Assembly (NCBI RefSeq): GCF_002234675.1
Contig: NC_019879.2
Location: 24,857,855 to 24,921,854 of the forward strand
Reading direction: 5' to 3'
DNA length: 64,000 nt
DNA from: Oryzias latipes
Taxonomy: Eukaryota > Chordata > Actinopteri > Beloniformes > Adrianichthyidae
In this document: piece by piece, positions 12,025-24,642 of the stretch
How positions within the stretch are numbered: position 1 is the first letter of the stretch
Layout of the letters: the number at the start of each line of letters is the position of its first letter
Position numbers and translations under genes: made by a program
Notes under the pieces: model-generated
The model's database searches: none
What the model was told of the DNA's origin: nothing
What the model saw: only the letters and a program-made list of their open reading frames with translations

Positions 12025-13044
12025 GAACGAACTGGCCATTACACAGACCCAGCTGACCCGGAAGGACTCCGCCTCGCCGTCTCACAACAAGGTGTAGCCC
12101 TCGGACGTCAAGCTGAATCACTCAACCAGATGGCCACGGCGCAGCAAGATCTTTTTCGCCGTCTGGACAGCATCTCCCAAGCGCTGGTTGAGCTAACTAG
12201 CCAACAAACGGCTAACACTAGTTCCAACTCCACAGCTTCCGCTGCCAGTAGCTCTAACCCAGCCACCACTGCATGGACTCAGGAGAATTTCCGGCTACAA
12301 CCCGAACCGTTCCAAGGAGACGTGAGTTCATGTGGTGGTTTTTTGCTACAATGTCAACTGATTTTCCAGCAGGCCCCGCGGTATTACCACGCAGACCACT
12401 GTAGAATTACTGTCGTTGTTAACTCTCTACGTGGCAAAGCCCTTCAGTGGGCCCAGGCGTATCTTTCAGCTAACCCCATCTTCCAGGAACCTTTTGAACG
12501 CTTCATTGGGGAGTTTCGTCTGGTCTTCGACCAACCCCGCAAAGCAGAGGAAGCCACTCGCCGCCTTCTGGGCCTAAGACAACGCAACAGATCTGTAAGT
12601 GAACATCTGATCGACTTTCGCATACTAGCGGTTGAGGCTGGTTGGCCGGACATTGCCCTCAAAGGCGTTTTCTACCAATCGTTAAGTGATCACATCAAAG
12701 ACCATCTATGTTCTCAGCCCGAAGCTACCACTTTTGAGGAGCTCGTCTCCGCCGCCCTACGTTCGGATGTGCGGCTCCGAGAACGTCAGAACGAACGCAC
12801 ACGTTCTGTCGGAAGAACCATCGCTGACTCTGTTCCTCAGTTTCCCGTGTCAAAGCCGCCACCCTCCCTTTTGCGAGAAAACACCAGCCGACCCCCGGAG
12901 GAACCGATGCAGATCGGCCATTCCAAACTCACTCCTGAGGAACGGCGCAGACGCATGGAGGAGGGTACCTGCTTCTACTGCGGACGATCAGGTCACCACG
13001 TACAGCAATGCACACTACGTTTAAACTCGAGAGCCCCCCGCTAG
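12019..13044 (+). CDS. gag: Gag protein of the Ty3/Gypsy element
   Basis: Structural nucleocapsid-type polyprotein of the retrotransposon, about 341 residues from the ATG at 12019. The frame is open further upstream to an ATG at 11965, but that lies inside the LTR; 12019 is preferred because the protein then begins MTERTGHY right at the LTR edge. It has a Gln/Ser/Thr/Ala-rich N-terminal part, a Gag-like central domain (PEPFQGD, then the [13 protein letters not shown] region), and a C-terminal CCHC zinc knuckle [14 protein letters not shown], which fits C-x2-C-x4-H-x4-C. It overlaps pol by 37 bases in a different frame. It is intact, with no stop or frameshift. Confidence 0.93.
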   Translation: MTERTGHYTDPADPEGLRLAVSQQGVALGRQAESLNQMATAQQDLFRRLDSISQALVELTSQQTANTSSNSTASAASSSNPATTAWTQENFRLQPEPFQGDVSSCGGFLLQCQLIFQQAPRYYHADHCRITVVVNSLRGKALQWAQAYLSANPIFQEPFERFIGEFRLVFDQPRKAEEATRRLLGLRQRNRSVSEHLIDFRILAVEAGWPDIALKGVFYQSLSDHIKDHLCSQPEATTFEELVSAALRSDVRLRERQNERTRSVGRTIADSVPQFPVSKPPPSLLRENTSRPPEEPMQIGHSKLTPEERRRRMEEGTCFYCGRSGHHVQQCTLRLNSRAPR

Positions 13045-16000
13045 AAGACAGGCCGCGGGAGGCTGTCCCTACGGACTCTCAGGGAAATAATTTCCTTTAT
13101 GTTCCTGTCAAAATTAGTCATCACTCTCGTAACCATGATTGTCGGGCTCTTATCGATTCTGGAGCCGAACAGAGCTTCATGGACTGTAGTTTGGTGTCCA
13201 AGCTCGACCTCCCCATTGAACCACTAGATCATCCCGTTAAAGCTGCTGGCCTGGGTGGCCAACTACTAACACGCATTACTCACCGTACCAAACCCGTGCA
13301 CCTGATCACCTCGGGCAACCACCATGAAGTCACTCAGTTTTATATCACTAAATCTCTTCAGTCTCCTGTAATTCTAGGATTCCCCTGGTTGCGCCGTCAT
13401 AATCCTCAGTTCGACTGGGTTAATCTCCACATCACTAACTGGAGCCCCCACTGTCTCGCCAACTGCCTCCGCTCCGCCATCCCTCCTGTCTCCCCCGATA
13501 ACGAGCACACTCCGGAGGAGACCGACCTCTCAAAGGTACCCCATTGTCATCACGACCTTAAGAATGTTTTCAGCAAGCACAAAGCCGATGCGCTGCCCTC
13601 ACACCGTCCCTACGACTGCTCCATAGAGCTCTTAAACGGCGCTACTCTTCCTAAGGGCCGGTTATTTAACCTGTCCGGTCCTGAAAAGCTCTCCATGGAG
13701 AAATACATTCACGAGTCTCTCGCCTCCGGCCACATTCCCCCCTCCTCGTCTCCTGTAAGGGCCGGATTTTTCTTCGTCCAAAAGAAAGACAAATCTCTGC
13801 GTCCTTGCATCAATTACCGTGAGTTGAACCAGATCACTGTCAAAAATAAATACTCTCTGCCCCTCATCAGCTCCGCCTTAGACTCGGTACAGGAAGCGCG
13901 CATATTTTCTAAATTAGACCTCCGGAACGCTTATCATTTGGTTCGCATGAAGGAGGGGGACGAGTGGAAGACTGCGTTCAGCACACCCTTGGGGCATTTT
14001 GAGTACCTGGTGATGCCCTTTGGGCTCACTAACGCCCCAGCAGTCTTTCAGCATCTCGTTAACGACGTCCTTCGCGACTTCCTAAATAGGTTTGTTTTTG
14101 TCTACCTGGACGACATTCTTATTTACTCGCCCAATCCGGAAATCCATACTTTTCATGTTCGTCAGGTCCTCGAACGCCTCCTGGAGAACCAGCTATTTGT
14201 TAAAGCCGAGAAATGTGAGTTTCATGTCACTTCCGTCTCCTTTCTCGGTTTCATCATTGAAGCCGGCAACATCCGACCCGATCCTGTCAAAGTCTCCGCA
14301 GTCGTTAACTGGGAGACTCCCAGCTCACGCAAGCAATTACAGCGTTTTCTTGGTTTCGCCAACTTTTACCGCAGATTCATACGAAACTACAGTAGTCTCG
14401 CCGCACCACTTACCAGACTCACCTCGGTGAATCAACCGTTTGTTTGGGGGCCCGAGGCTCATAACGCCTTTAATAAACTTAAAACCATGTTCGTCACCGC
14501 ACCCATCCTAATACAACCCGATCCGCAACGCCAATTCATCGTGGAAGTCGATGCCTCTGACTCCGGGGTCGGAGCCGTCCTGTCCCAACGCGAGGAACAC
14601 TCTGGTAAACTCAAGCCGTGTGCCTTCTTTTCGCGGAAGTTGTCCCCCGCGGAACAAAATTACGATGTCGGTAATCGCGAGCTCCTTGCCATCAAGCTCG
14701 CCTTAGAAGAGTGGCGTCATTGGTTAGAAGGTTCTGAGCACCCTTTTATCGTATGGACCGATCATAAAAACCTCGCATATCTCCGCGCTGCTAAACGCCT
14801 TAACTCCCGTCAGGCCCGTTGGTGCCTCTTTTTCGACCGCTTCTCCTTCACCATTACTTATCGACCCGGTAGTCGCAATATTAAACCTGACGCACTCTCA
14901 CGTATGTTTAGTGCCCACGACCATCAGGAAGCAGCCCCCATCATTCCGCCCACATACGTTATCGGCAATCTCACTTGGGACATTGAGACTCGGGTCCAGC
15001 AGGCCCAGGATGAGGAGCCTGACCATCCTCCTCCTCCCGATAACACTCTCTACGTCCCCTCCTCTCTCCGCTCCGACGTCCTGGTGTGGGGGCACACTTC
15101 CCGGGTGTCTTGCCACGGAGGGGTCCACCGGACTCTCAATCTTCTGAGACGCAGGTTTTTTTGGCCTACTATGGTGCAAGACGTCAGGAGGTTCGTCGCC
15201 GCCTGTGCGGTATGTGCCCGATCCAAGTCCTCTAACTCACCTCCTGCTGGTCTCCTTCACCCCCTGCCCGTCGCCGAACGCCCTTGGTCCCACCTGGCCC
15301 TGGACTTCGTCACCGGGTTGCCTCCGTCGCAAGGTAACACGGTTATATTAACCATTGTGGACAGATTTTCCAAAGCCGCCCAATTCATTCCCCTGCCGAA
15401 GCTCCCCACGGTCGCTGAGATGGCTGAGGTCCTAGTCCACCAAGTCTTCCGTCACCATGGGATACCCAAGGACATTGTCTCCGACCGGGGTCCCCAGTTT
15501 GTCTCCCAGGTTTGGCGGTCCTTCTGCTCTGCTCTGGGAGCCACCGTTAGCCTGACTTCGGGATACCACCCCCAGTCTAATGGACAAGCGGAGCGGGCTA
15601 ACCAGGAGTTGGAGGCCGCTCTCCGTTGTCTCTCGGCCCAGAATCCCTCCAGTTGGTCCAAGTTTCTCGTCTGGATAGAATACGCTCACAACAACCACCC
15701 TTCTGCCGCCACCGGTATGTCCCCTTTTGAAGCTTCTCTTGGTTATTCTCCCCCTCTGTTTCCCTCTCATGAATTGGATTTAGCCGTGCCCTCTGTACAA
15801 CACCACCTGCGACGTGTCCAACGCATTTGGCGCCAGGCTCGGGCTGCTCTCCAGCGCTCTCGGGACAGTAACTGTCGCATGGCCAATCGGCGCAGGAGAG
15901 AGGGTCCCACTTACCAACCCGGGCAAAAGGTGTGGCTATCGTCCAAAAACATACCTCTGCAGGCGACCTCCCGCAAGCTTGCACCTCGCTACATCGGACC

Positions 16001-16364
16001 TTACACCATTGACCGGGTCATCAGTCCGACCTGCGTCAGGCTGCGACTCCCGGCGGCTCTGAGGGTACACCCCTCTTTCCACATCTCCAACATCAAGCCC
16101 CTCCAGGAAAGTCCCCTTTGCCCGCCGTCCGCTTCCCCGCCACCCGCCCGGCTCATCGACAGCGCCCCTGCCTTTACGGTCAGTCGGGTTCTGGACGTTC
16201 GCCGCCGGGGTCGTGGTCACCAGTACCTGGTGGACTGGGAGGGTTACGGTCCGGAGGAGCGTTCTTGGATCTCCCGCTCCATGATTCTGGACCGTTCCCT
16301 CCTGAACGATTTCTTCAGGGCTCACCCTGATCGCCGTCCTGGACCGCCTGGAGGCGGTCGTTGA
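13008..16364 (+). CDS. pol: Pol polyprotein (protease, RT, RNase H, integrase, chromodomain)
   Basis: Intact frame of 1118 residues from the first ATG. Domains in order: aspartic protease with ALIDSGAEQ (residue ~46-54); reverse transcriptase with LDLRNAYH and the catalytic YLDDILIYS; RNase H with [16 protein letters not shown] and TDHKNLAYL; integrase with an HHCC zinc finger ([18 protein letters not shown], then CAVCARSK), then a D-D-E core ([32 protein letters not shown]); and a C-terminal chromodomain ([16 protein letters not shown]). The chromodomain marks it as a chromovirus, whose integration is thought to be guided by histone marks. Pol is in the -1 frame relative to gag with a short overlap (13008-13044), so expression by -1 frameshifting is likely; no slippery site was confirmed. 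Large antisense frames here are shadows. Confidence 0.96.
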   Translation: MHTTFKLESPPLEDRPREAVPTDSQGNNFLYVPVKISHHSRNHDCRALIDSGAEQSFMDCSLVSKLDLPIEPLDHPVKAAGLGGQLLTRITHRTKPVHLITSGNHHEVTQFYITKSLQSPVILGFPWLRRHNPQFDWVNLHITNWSPHCLANCLRSAIPPVSPDNEHTPEETDLSKVPHCHHDLKNVFSKHKADALPSHRPYDCSIELLNGATLPKGRLFNLSGPEKLSMEKYIHESLASGHIPPSSSPVRAGFFFVQKKDKSLRPCINYRELNQITVKNKYSLPLISSALDSVQEARIFSKLDLRNAYHLVRMKEGDEWKTAFSTPLGHFEYLVMPFGLTNAPAVFQHLVNDVLRDFLNRFVFVYLDDILIYSPNPEIHTFHVRQVLERLLENQLFVKAEKCEFHVTSVSFLGFIIEAGNIRPDPVKVSAVVNWETPSSRKQLQRFLGFANFYRRFIRNYSSLAAPLTRLTSVNQPFVWGPEAHNAFNKLKTMFVTAPILIQPDPQRQFIVEVDASDSGVGAVLSQREEHSGKLKPCAFFSRKLSPAEQNYDVGNRELLAIKLALEEWRHWLEGSEHPFIVWTDHKNLAYLRAAKRLNSRQARWCLFFDRFSFTITYRPGSRNIKPDALSRMFSAHDHQEAAPIIPPTYVIGNLTWDIETRVQQAQDEEPDHPPPPDNTLYVPSSLRSDVLVWGHTSRVSCHGGVHRTLNLLRRRFFWPTMVQDVRRFVAACAVCARSKSSNSPPAGLLHPLPVAERPWSHLALDFVTGLPPSQGNTVILTIVDRFSKAAQFIPLPKLPTVAEMAEVLVHQVFRHHGIPKDIVSDRGPQFVSQVWRSFCSALGATVSLTSGYHPQSNGQAERANQELEAALRCLSAQNPSSWSKFLVWIEYAHNNHPSAATGMSPFEASLGYSPPLFPSHELDLAVPSVQHHLRRVQRIWRQARAALQRSRDSNCRMANRRRREGPTYQPGQKVWLSSKNIPLQATSRKLAPRYIGPYTIDRVISPTCVRLRLPAALRVHPSFHISNIKPLQESPLCPPSASPPPARLIDSAPAFTVSRVLDVRRRGRGHQYLVDWEGYGPEERSWISRSMILDRSLLNDFFRAHPDRRPGPPGGGR

Positions 16365-16375
16365 GGGGGGGGTAC
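16361..16375 (+). promoter_or_regulatory. Polypurine tract
   Basis: A G-rich run (TTGAGGGGGGGGTAC) ends directly at the 3' LTR, the expected primer site for plus-strand DNA synthesis. Confidence 0.8.
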
Positions 16376-17011
16376 TGTCACGGTGCCTGTCAGCTCACCT
16401 CCCCCTCCCTCAGTTCCTGCACCTGCTCTGCTGATTGGAACCAGCTGACCTTCATCTCCTCATCACCCTGCCAGCCTTCTTAAGGGATCTTCTCATCAGA
16501 ATTCAGCGCCAGTTCGTTATACTCACTCCGGTGCTTATGTCTGGCCTTTTAGTATCTACCTTCCAAGCTAAGTTATTTGACTCACCACGCTCTGCATTAT
16601 CCTTCAGGTTCCCTCACCACTGGTCTCGCTGGTTTCATCATCCTGAGCTCTCCACCGCGCCCCTCGCTGGTCCCGCCGTCCTCGGCATCCACGTCCTGCC
16701 TCAAGCTGGTCCCGCCGTCCTCGGCGTCCACGTCCTGCCTCAAGCTGGTCCCGCCGTCCTCGGCGTCCACGTCCTGCCTCAAGCTGGTTCCGCCGTCCTC
16801 GGCATCCACGTCCTGCCCCAAGCTGGTTCCGCCGTCCTCGGCGTCCACGCCTCGCCTTACGCCCGTCCCAAGAACTATAAGTCTCCATCCGAAGAGGATT
16901 CGACCACAAAACTTTGTAAAAATAAACCTCTTCTAACCCACATCTCGGATCGTGAGTTACTTCCGGGTTTCAGCGTCTGGGTCAGTCACGTCTACGACGT
17001 CAGCCATGACA
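16376..17011 (+). repeat. 3' LTR of the Gypsy element
   Basis: 636 bp. It differs from the 5' LTR at six positions (for example TGTCACGGTGCC here and TGTCACGGTCCC there). It carries the same five 39-bp tandem units. The 245-codon frame starting at 16435 reads through the LTR and flank and is not a gene. Confidence 0.97.
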
Positions 17012-17483
17012 CCCTGGCCTTATTGCCCACCTCGCCTTCTCCATTAAGACCATCATTTCTGTGCAGCATGACCCGACAGTCATCTGTGAACAGGACAGTA
17101 GACCACTACTGTATTGTCCATTGTCCACTGCAAACGTTCACGGCGGTGTCTTGGTGGAGTCACTTGCAATAGTCGTCTGGTATTTTTGTCATAGTAGTGG
17201 AGTCGGTTGTGAATAGTTTGTCTGGAAACCCTTGTACCCCCTCCTATCTGGTAAACGGACCTGCAGCTGTGTGGCATTAGCTAAGCCATATGAGTGCAGA
17301 GGTCCTTATGTTCTGGTCTTGGTTGTGGTCTGTAACTCCTGAAACTCTGTCAGTATTTCTGTGTCTTGATGGAAGTCTGCTGATGACACGTTCACCTGGA
17401 GCATCTGACTGCCTACTACCAACCCAAAGGTGCGCTAAGTCCAAGTGGAGCTGTTCGCCCGTTAAGGGACGACGTGTGTTCAT
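17012..17483 (-). pseudogene. Tc1-like transposase, N-terminal part
   Basis: Minus-strand continuation of the transposase at 11004-11388. From high to low coordinates: a helix-turn-helix-like region (residues like ISRLPSRHRNTDRVSG), a second HTH-like region (GGGTRVSRQTIHNRL), TPPRHRRERLQWTM, and VLFTDDCRVMLHRND with the first catalytic Asp, next to the LTR boundary. The frame shifts near 17277. The Gypsy element therefore landed between the first and second catalytic Asp regions. Confidence 0.85.
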
Positions 17484-17525
17484 GGCAGTTTGAATGATGA
17501 ACTCTGAATGAATTAGGCTGAATTA

Positions 17526-18850
17526 GAATTCTTCCCCTAACCTTACGGCTTCTCCATACCCCTCCAATTGTGAGGGGCATTTGGAGGGGTGGGGTTGTCC
17601 AAAATAGCTTTTTTAAGGGCTAACACTTTTTCGGCCATTATCCCTTATGTAATAACTTTTTGTTTTGGAGTGACCTTTTTTAAAACAACAAAACCAAGTT
17701 TTTTAACATACAAATGATAAGAAGTCCAAAAAACAAGGCTTTTATACACGTGTATTTTTTAAGTCTCCTTCATTTTGGGACTTTATCTCAAATCTCATTT
17801 CAGAAACAATCTATATGTACAGTTGGCCTGATTGCATGGAGTGTTGAAAATCTGTCCGTCTCTGCAGTTCTTGTTGCTGGTTAACTCCCACACTAAGTGA
17901 CGACAGACAAGTTGTAAGCAGCAGCAAGAACACGTGACCCTACAAGAAAACATTTTCCTCTTTGCCATTTTTTTTTACCTTTATACAGCTTTTCATGCTT
18001 GTTAGTCTGTTAAAGGAGAAAGACAACATTTAAGGTCAACTAAATCAGTTTTTTTCTAGGGGAGTGGTCGGAGATGTTCATTGTGTGAAAGTATAGAGAA
18101 GGCCAAATCAAACCAGCCTCCTTGCCAACATAATTTGAGGCCCATAATGGTTATTGTTAGATGAAAGCTTAAAGTACATGACACCGATAAGGACATCACT
18201 AAAGTGATGCTTAAATTACTTAAGGTCTCTCAAATTTAACAGGAAGCGAGTGGCACCATCGCGGCATAGGCAGATCCCTGTACGATATGTTTGTTAGCGT
18301 GTTAGCATTCTGATGAAGTTGGTGCTCTGCTTCGGAGGTCTAATCTGACCTCACGCCTCAGTGCTCATGCTCAATAGGGTCCGCACCCTGCATCATGACA
18401 TCATGTCTTTGTGTGAAATCCCTGTGCCATTCACGGGCCTGCCGTGGGGCTTAGCGTGCAGGCGTCTACTACATCAACACGCAACTCTTTAAAGGGAGTA
18501 CCGGGTCCCCCTGCTCAGTAGATATATCCTGAAACCTTCACAGAAGGCGAGGGCCTGAGCAGGTCTCCCACCATCCTGCTTCGTGGGCTCAAGTTACTCA
18601 GACAAGCAAACTTTCAGGGCATTTTTAGAACATGAGATATCTCCAATAATCGACACTAGTGGGATCTTTGCAGCTAACATTAACATGATGTTTGCAGGAT
18701 GTTGTGTAAACCAAAAAAGTTTTATTTGCATGAATCAAGTTTACAAACAAATCAACAATCAACAAAATAAAAGACAAATAAAATACATTCCTGATGGTTT
18801 TAAAAAGAGTTTAGGACAAAAAAAAAATCTTAAATTGTAATTCTCTTTCT
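17526..18850. other. Non-coding stretch
   Basis: No gene recognised. A 10-bp stem hairpin (ACCCCTCCAA and TTGGAGGGGT) lies at about 17556-17590. A GC-richer, unassigned patch lies around 18240-18560. Confidence 0.5.
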
Positions 18851-18854
18851 TTAA

Positions 18855-19059
18855 CCCTTGTGCTATCTCAGATGACCCCCACCCTTGCATTGACGTGTTC
18901 TCCCTACCATGACAAAGGTGGATAAAGGTGGAAAGATTTCATGTAATCATGGACACCAGTGAGGTTAACAAATCATTGAAGAAAAAAGGTTCAGAGCACT
19001 GTCTAGTGGGTCTAGATGACCCAACTCCCAACGTTAAAGTGCCTAGGATAGCACAAGGG
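18855..19059. mobile_element. piggyBac-like MITE
   Basis: 205 bp, with ends CCCTTGTGCTATC and GATAGCACAAGGG that are exact inverted repeats, flanked by TTAA at 18851-18854 and TTGA at 19060-19063. Same family as 10014-10905, 44360-44558 and 51519-51723. Confidence 0.9.
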
Positions 19060-19063
19060 TTGA

Positions 19064-22000
19064 ATTAGTTTTTTCATCTTATAATTAATGGCATTCACAG
19101 CAGAACCTTAAAACCCATTGAACTTAAAGAACAAATCAGAAAATCAATCATCCCCGATCTATTCATTTTAAGAAACGTACGCAGTACTTGCACACTCGCA
19201 TCCCATAAACATTGTTAGCGTCCTGCCGCTCTTCATCTGCCAAACTTTCATTACATTCCAGTGAGTATGTTTTTAACCCAACCAGTGCAGTGAGAGCAAA
19301 AATACCTACTTAAAGGGCATAAACACCACTTGTGGGACCTTAATGCATTATAATCCAATATACATTCTGTTTTAAATCATATTGTGTTCAACAAGTTTAG
19401 CCCTGTTCGTGCAGGTTCCTACACTTTTGTTTGGTATGTTTGATGTGGTACATTTTATTTTTCATGTATTAAACCTAAAGTAAATGAAGTTTTGTGTGGG
19501 ACTGCGGTAGAAATTTGAACACTGGTAACAAGAACTGCAATAGGAAATCCATACACTTTTTACTAAATAAACATTTTCTATGCTGTACTCAAGAAAAGCT
19601 GAAGTTGGGAGAAAATTGTATATTTATAAACACATTGCATAAGCTTTTGTAAAACACAATACATTGTTTGAATTAAAGATTTAATCTGTGCTCTCAAATA
19701 CTTTTTTTCATATTTAAGTTATTATAAGTTAGTTATATTTATATTAGTTACATTATATTATTTTTCTTTTGGTATATAAATCTATCCTTAAAAAGCAAAA
19801 AAAGGAAGATTATAGTTACAAAATTAGTCAATGTTTCTGCATATATTTCCTTTTTTTACCTTAGCTAATCTTAGTTCAGTTCAGGTTTTATTTTTCCCAC
19901 TCAAAACAGCCTTTAGTCTTAATCGTTGTCAGCTGTTTCTGTTTTAGCTAATTGCCTCCCTGTCTATTTAAGGCCATGGGTGTCTTTTGTTCAGGCTCTC
20001 AGTCTTGCTATCCTGTTTGTAAGAGTTGGATCAGGATTAAATGTTGTCATGGTTTTTGATCGCCGTTTGCGTTTATCCTCCGCCTTCCACTTTACTGACA
20101 CATCTGAACACAACTTTTTGGCTATAGATTTTTGTCTCCTTTACATGTAAATTAGTTTCACTCTGGCTTTACGACAGTATCTTGGGAATTCAGAACCAGT
20201 TGTTGACATTGGCGATGCGGTGCTCAAAAGGAAAATTAATTGTGCAACATAAAATAAACTCTAAATGTCTCTTAATGTCAAGTCATTGTTCTGTCACTTC
20301 CTCTCATTTGGTACTTCTGTGTTTTATCAAAAGAACAAGTCTTGATAAAACACCAGTGACAATTTTGTTAAAATAAACGAATTTGAAAAGAACTTAAAAA
20401 ATAAAATGTTATTGGGAGAGAACGGGCATAACGTGTTTTCTCAGGAGGAAGTCTGCAGACTGGCAACTCTTGTGTTCGGTGTGTCGGGAAAAGAAACGTC
20501 CTTTTAAATTTTTATTTTAAAATCAAGGCATTTCATTCTTTATGACCAAGCAAATCTTAAAATTGCTTTTGGGAAATTTTTTATTGACTATATTGAATTG
20601 GGAGTTCTTGGTTTCAAAACTGGAGAACAAAATGAGCTGCATACTTAAACAATGGCTCTTTGTGTGAAATAATCCAAAACTGTAATTATATTTGTGTTAT
20701 GATAAAGCCCCAGTACAGAGTTACTGATTGGTCCCCAACAACAACAAAAATTTGAAAATATGGCATATAAAAAAATAGTAAATGAATGTCCTCATCCTTT
20801 TATTTATGAAGTTATTCTGAGAGGGTCAATGCTGAATCAGCAAACCTCATCAGAGATGGATTACTGATAAATTTGACTTCTTGACTAATGTACAATAAAC
20901 CGCTGGTGTTGGTGTGAAGATGTAGGATTTTAGCTCTGTTTTTTTTAGTTCAGTTTCTGACAGTTCTGTTCTGTTCACACCTGGTTTGTGGTTTTAATCA
21001 TCAAGCTACTTCTGTTCTTCAGTGGTTTTGGTTTCTCATAGTTGCATCTGTGATGAATGTTGTCAGTTGGCTTGATTCTTGTTCAGCAAAAGCTTTTAAT
21101 TTGGTAAGAAAAAGGAAGCAGAAATAACACCTTTTAAGTTGGAGACAAACCGCTTTGTTTTATATTGTTTTATAATTTTTCTTTCACTTAACACACTTTG
21201 TTACCTATAGTGAAAATTCAACATTAATTCTTTGTTGAAAGCTGTCTAAAATGATTCTAAAGTATTACTGTATCAAACATTTAAAAACAGAAAAGTGATG
21301 TTTTGCTTTTGTACACATGTATGAAAAAAAAAATACAAATTAAACTGTTTATTGTAAAATGAATGGTGGCTGTGACTTATAAATGAAAGGGAAGAACAAC
21401 TTTTAATAAAAATTGTGTTTTGAATAATATTTGTAGAAAAAAAACTGACAAATAAAAAAAACATACTGACAGAGTATTGTAGCAAATCTTTACCAGCTAA
21501 GAATGTAAAATGTATGCAGCCATTTAAAAGTAAAAGTAGAGGATTTAAGGTTTGAAAAATGTTTTCAGGTCTTCTGAGTCTACATTTCTGCAGAAACATT
21601 TGGATGGGCAGGCAAGAACTGGACAAACATAAAATGTTGGGCACAGCTCATCAGCAGCGGGTGGTGGTAGTGTCATAGTGTGGGAGATTTAAAGGAAAAA
21701 ATGTAAACGTGGAACGTTCAGTTTATTTACTATAAGCCTCTAGATGTTTTCTAAGGAAAATCTTTCAAAGGTGTAAATGAGTTCAAATTCATGAGTCAGC
21801 TGGACCAGGAAAATCAAATCCAAGAATTGGTGGTGATGCAGAAACATTATCTGGCAGCTTTAATGTTGCAGCTAATTAATCAAGCATCTAGTGGTTGATT
21901 CATCAATTATTTAATCCCACTTAATTAATATTGCACATATTTCCTTAATGTATATTGACCTTAATGCTCCTGTGAGGCTGTGGATATTAGTTAATTCACA

Positions 22001-23015
22001 AATGTAGGTTAGTAAAGAGCAATCAGACCACAAAAAGACTAAAAACTGTTTCTATCCTGCAACCATCACCACACTCAACAAACATAAATACACACACAAG
22101 ATGGCTGCTGAAACTGACAATGTGTAATAAGTGGAGTAGTATGAGAAGAGTACTCTTTATTTTCTTTCAATGCTGTGTTAAACTTGCCTTAAATTGATTT
22201 ATAATATTGTTTGTGTTGTTGACTTTCTGAATAATGCGACTAAATGACACTTCCTGGAATTGCTGTGCATGTTAAATGGCACAATGACAGTAAGAGTTTG
22301 TCTATTCTTCTAGGACTTTAACTGGATCCTGAAGTGAGGAGAAAGCCCTGGAGTGATGTAATATAACTTTGTTTTTGGAAGAACAAAAACTGCTGCTTTT
22401 TGGTCCATTTGTTAGACTACGCAGCAATGTCTGATCAATCCAAGCATAAAGAGAAACACATTAATCCAGATGACGGGTCATAAAAGCATGAATAACGCGC
22501 TAAAAATCCTTCTTTTCCTCCACTCAGAAGTCTTAAGGACTTAAATTTGTGATCAAAGACAGACGTCTCCCTGGACTTGTAGCATCTCTGCTTTGGGGGT
22601 CTGTTTTTCCTTGACATGTGTAGAATGCAGTGAAGGCTGGTAAAAAAAAAACATGAAAAATGTTTTCCATTTTAAAAATGACAGACGGGTTGAGCAGAAG
22701 GCAAATGTCTGTTGTGAATCTTTGTGTTCAGGGTGATGATCTCACAACTATTCTTGCATATGCTCATAGTAATAAAAAAAAATCAGCACTGCAAAAAAAT
22801 TAAACAAGGTGACACATAACCTGGTAATTAAAGTTGTGAGGTTTTATTTCTGAAGACCCAAGTAAAATGTAACTGGGAGAAAAAAAAGTCCTTCTCAAAA
22901 AACTTAGTGATCCACTCTGATCTTCTTTTGATCTATTTTAAATGTTTATTTAAGATTATGCAATAGAGCATAGCAGGGAGCTATGCTCACAGTACGTCTT
23001 TTTTTTAAATGTATG
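19064..23015. other. Non-coding stretch
   Basis: About 4 kb of AT-rich DNA without a recognisable gene or complete element. The 123-codon minus-strand frame at 21273-21644 is Leu/Phe-rich with no domain and is taken as chance. Confidence 0.5.
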
Positions 23016-23019
23016 TTTT

Positions 23020-23140
23020 TCATCTGCTCCTGATTCCCAATGATTTGGATTAAAAAAAAATTCTAATATGCAATTTTGAGCCTCATTTTCGTTATGTCCT
23101 CCATCAGAAGAATATTAAAAGAAAAAAACATAATAAATGT
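23020..23140 (+). repeat. Dispersed repeat family, fragment B
   Basis: A short fragment with CATCTGCTCCTGATTCCCAA, GCAATTTTGAGCC and GTCCTCCATCAGAAGAATAT, matching the tail half of the copies at 59515-59955 and 39418-39755. Confidence 0.55.
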
Positions 23141-24627
23141 TGTTTTTATCATAGTTTGTCTCTAAAAAAATACAAAGTAAACAATGTGTAAATAACTGGT
23201 GCTGCATAATAATGTGTAAATAACTGGTGCAAGTTGACTTTTTTTTCTCAATTTTAAGTGAAAAAAAATCTGCCAACATATCAGTTGAAATTTTTTTTGA
23301 TAAGATTTGTTTAAACTTGTTTTAATTCGCTTAAAATAACATACAAGAAACAAGATATTCAAATGTATTGTCTTAAAACAACTTACTGGTGAGTTTTATC
23401 TCGTATCAAATGTCATAAGATATTTTAAACAAGACCAACAAAAAAAATTTGAGATTTAGAGTCTTTGGTGTGTAGGAAAAAAAATTAGAATCATGATTAC
23501 GTTATTTTGTAGGATAAGATTATGGTAATTTTTGTAAAAACTTATAAAGTCATTTAAAAAAAAGTTTGAACTAACTTTAAAATCTGGGAGTGAACGATGA
23601 ATTTGTTCCAGATTTATCAATTAAATAACAAAAAAAGGAGAAAACCCCCTTTTTTTTGTATATCTTGGTTGCTTCAAACTTTAAAAATGAAATTAAACCA
23701 TTTCCCCTAAGTGTTTTTTACTGCCGGAAAAAGGACAGAAACTCTCCGTCACCCTGGCCTGGGCTGACAGTTTGTCCCTGACTCGGTCTAACCTCTGTCA
23801 GGCCATCACAGCCTGCATACATGGAAGGAAGCTGCAGACCAGAACCCTAAGTCCTGGTTCCTGCAGTCTCCATATTGGTGTGAGAGCCCGAGGCCTGCTC
23901 CCATACGTCCCCATTCTGGCTTTGATCCTATTGTCTCCTGCGTCACCACGCGTCGCCCGGCAAATAAAGGCCGTCTGGCTCCAAGCTTAAATATTGCAGC
24001 AAACTAAAAACCAACCATCAGACCCGATTCATTCACATCTGCTCAGTGGGGCGACAAGGACAGGGCTTTAGGTGGGAAAGAGGGCACAAAAAAGTTCACT
24101 ATTCCCTGCTGGGTGCCAAGAGAACGGGACAGGACTCAACTTCGCCGGAGCCGCAGCTGTGGCAAGTTGCCCATTGCATTATTTTGTTTAATCAACATTA
24201 TACATTAAATAAGATTTAGAAACTAAGTGAATGCTCATTTTACCTACCATAAGATTAAAACTTTGTTTTTTTTAAAGTAATTTTTGCAGGTTTTTATGAT
24301 TTTGAGCTAAAGTAGCTGGAAATACTGATAAGTGGAAACTTAAACTTTGTTATTTTGATTAAAAATCTTTTTCCATATCGCACAGAAACATGCCGGACTG
24401 TGGATTTAATAGCAACCATCTCTGTAGTTTCCTGTTGTTCAGATTTTTGAACAGAAGCTGCAATTATTCCTGCGTCCAAACTAGATTAGAATTTTTTTTA
24501 TAAAAGTTCTTTGCTGCTTTGCTTACTTTCGGTCCTCTCTTTCCCATCCCCCTGTTCTTTCCTACCCCACCCTCCCTGTCCAACTGCACCCTTTGCGGCC
24601 CTCCCTACCCCACCCTTCATTCTGCAG
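23141..24627 (+). other. Upstream region and presumed 5' intron of gja8
   Basis: Connexin genes usually have an untranslated first exon and one coding exon. A splice acceptor (CCTTCATTCTGCAG, ending at 24627) lies 15 bases before the connexin ATG. A GC-richer block at about 23740-24170 could hold the promoter and first exon, but I cannot place them. Pyrimidine-rich sequence precedes the acceptor. Confidence 0.6.
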
Positions 24628-24642
24628 CGCTACGGACCGATC

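Larger units (their letters stand above)
11389..17011 (+). mobile_element. Ty3/Gypsy LTR retrotransposon (chromovirus), apparently full length
   Basis: A 5.6-kb element with two 636-bp LTRs (11389-12024, 16376-17011), both TGTCA..TGACA, that differ by 6 substitutions and no indels. The interior has a gag frame, an overlapping pol frame with protease, RT, RNase H, integrase and chromodomain, and a G-rich polypurine tract right before the 3' LTR. It sits inside a Tc1-like transposase in the opposite orientation. The flanks read ..ACCC before the left LTR and ACCCTGG overlapping the right end, compatible with a 4-6 bp duplication though the exact boundary is ambiguous by a base. Low LTR divergence and open frames point to recent insertion. 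Confidence 0.97.

Noticed and set aside
14898..16325. Antisense frames opposite pol
   Set aside because: Shadows of the conserved sense pol frame; no recognisable domain.
24511..24642. N-terminal extension of the connexin frame
   Set aside because: Lies upstream of a splice acceptor and is pyrimidine-rich intron-like sequence; the family starts at MGDWS.
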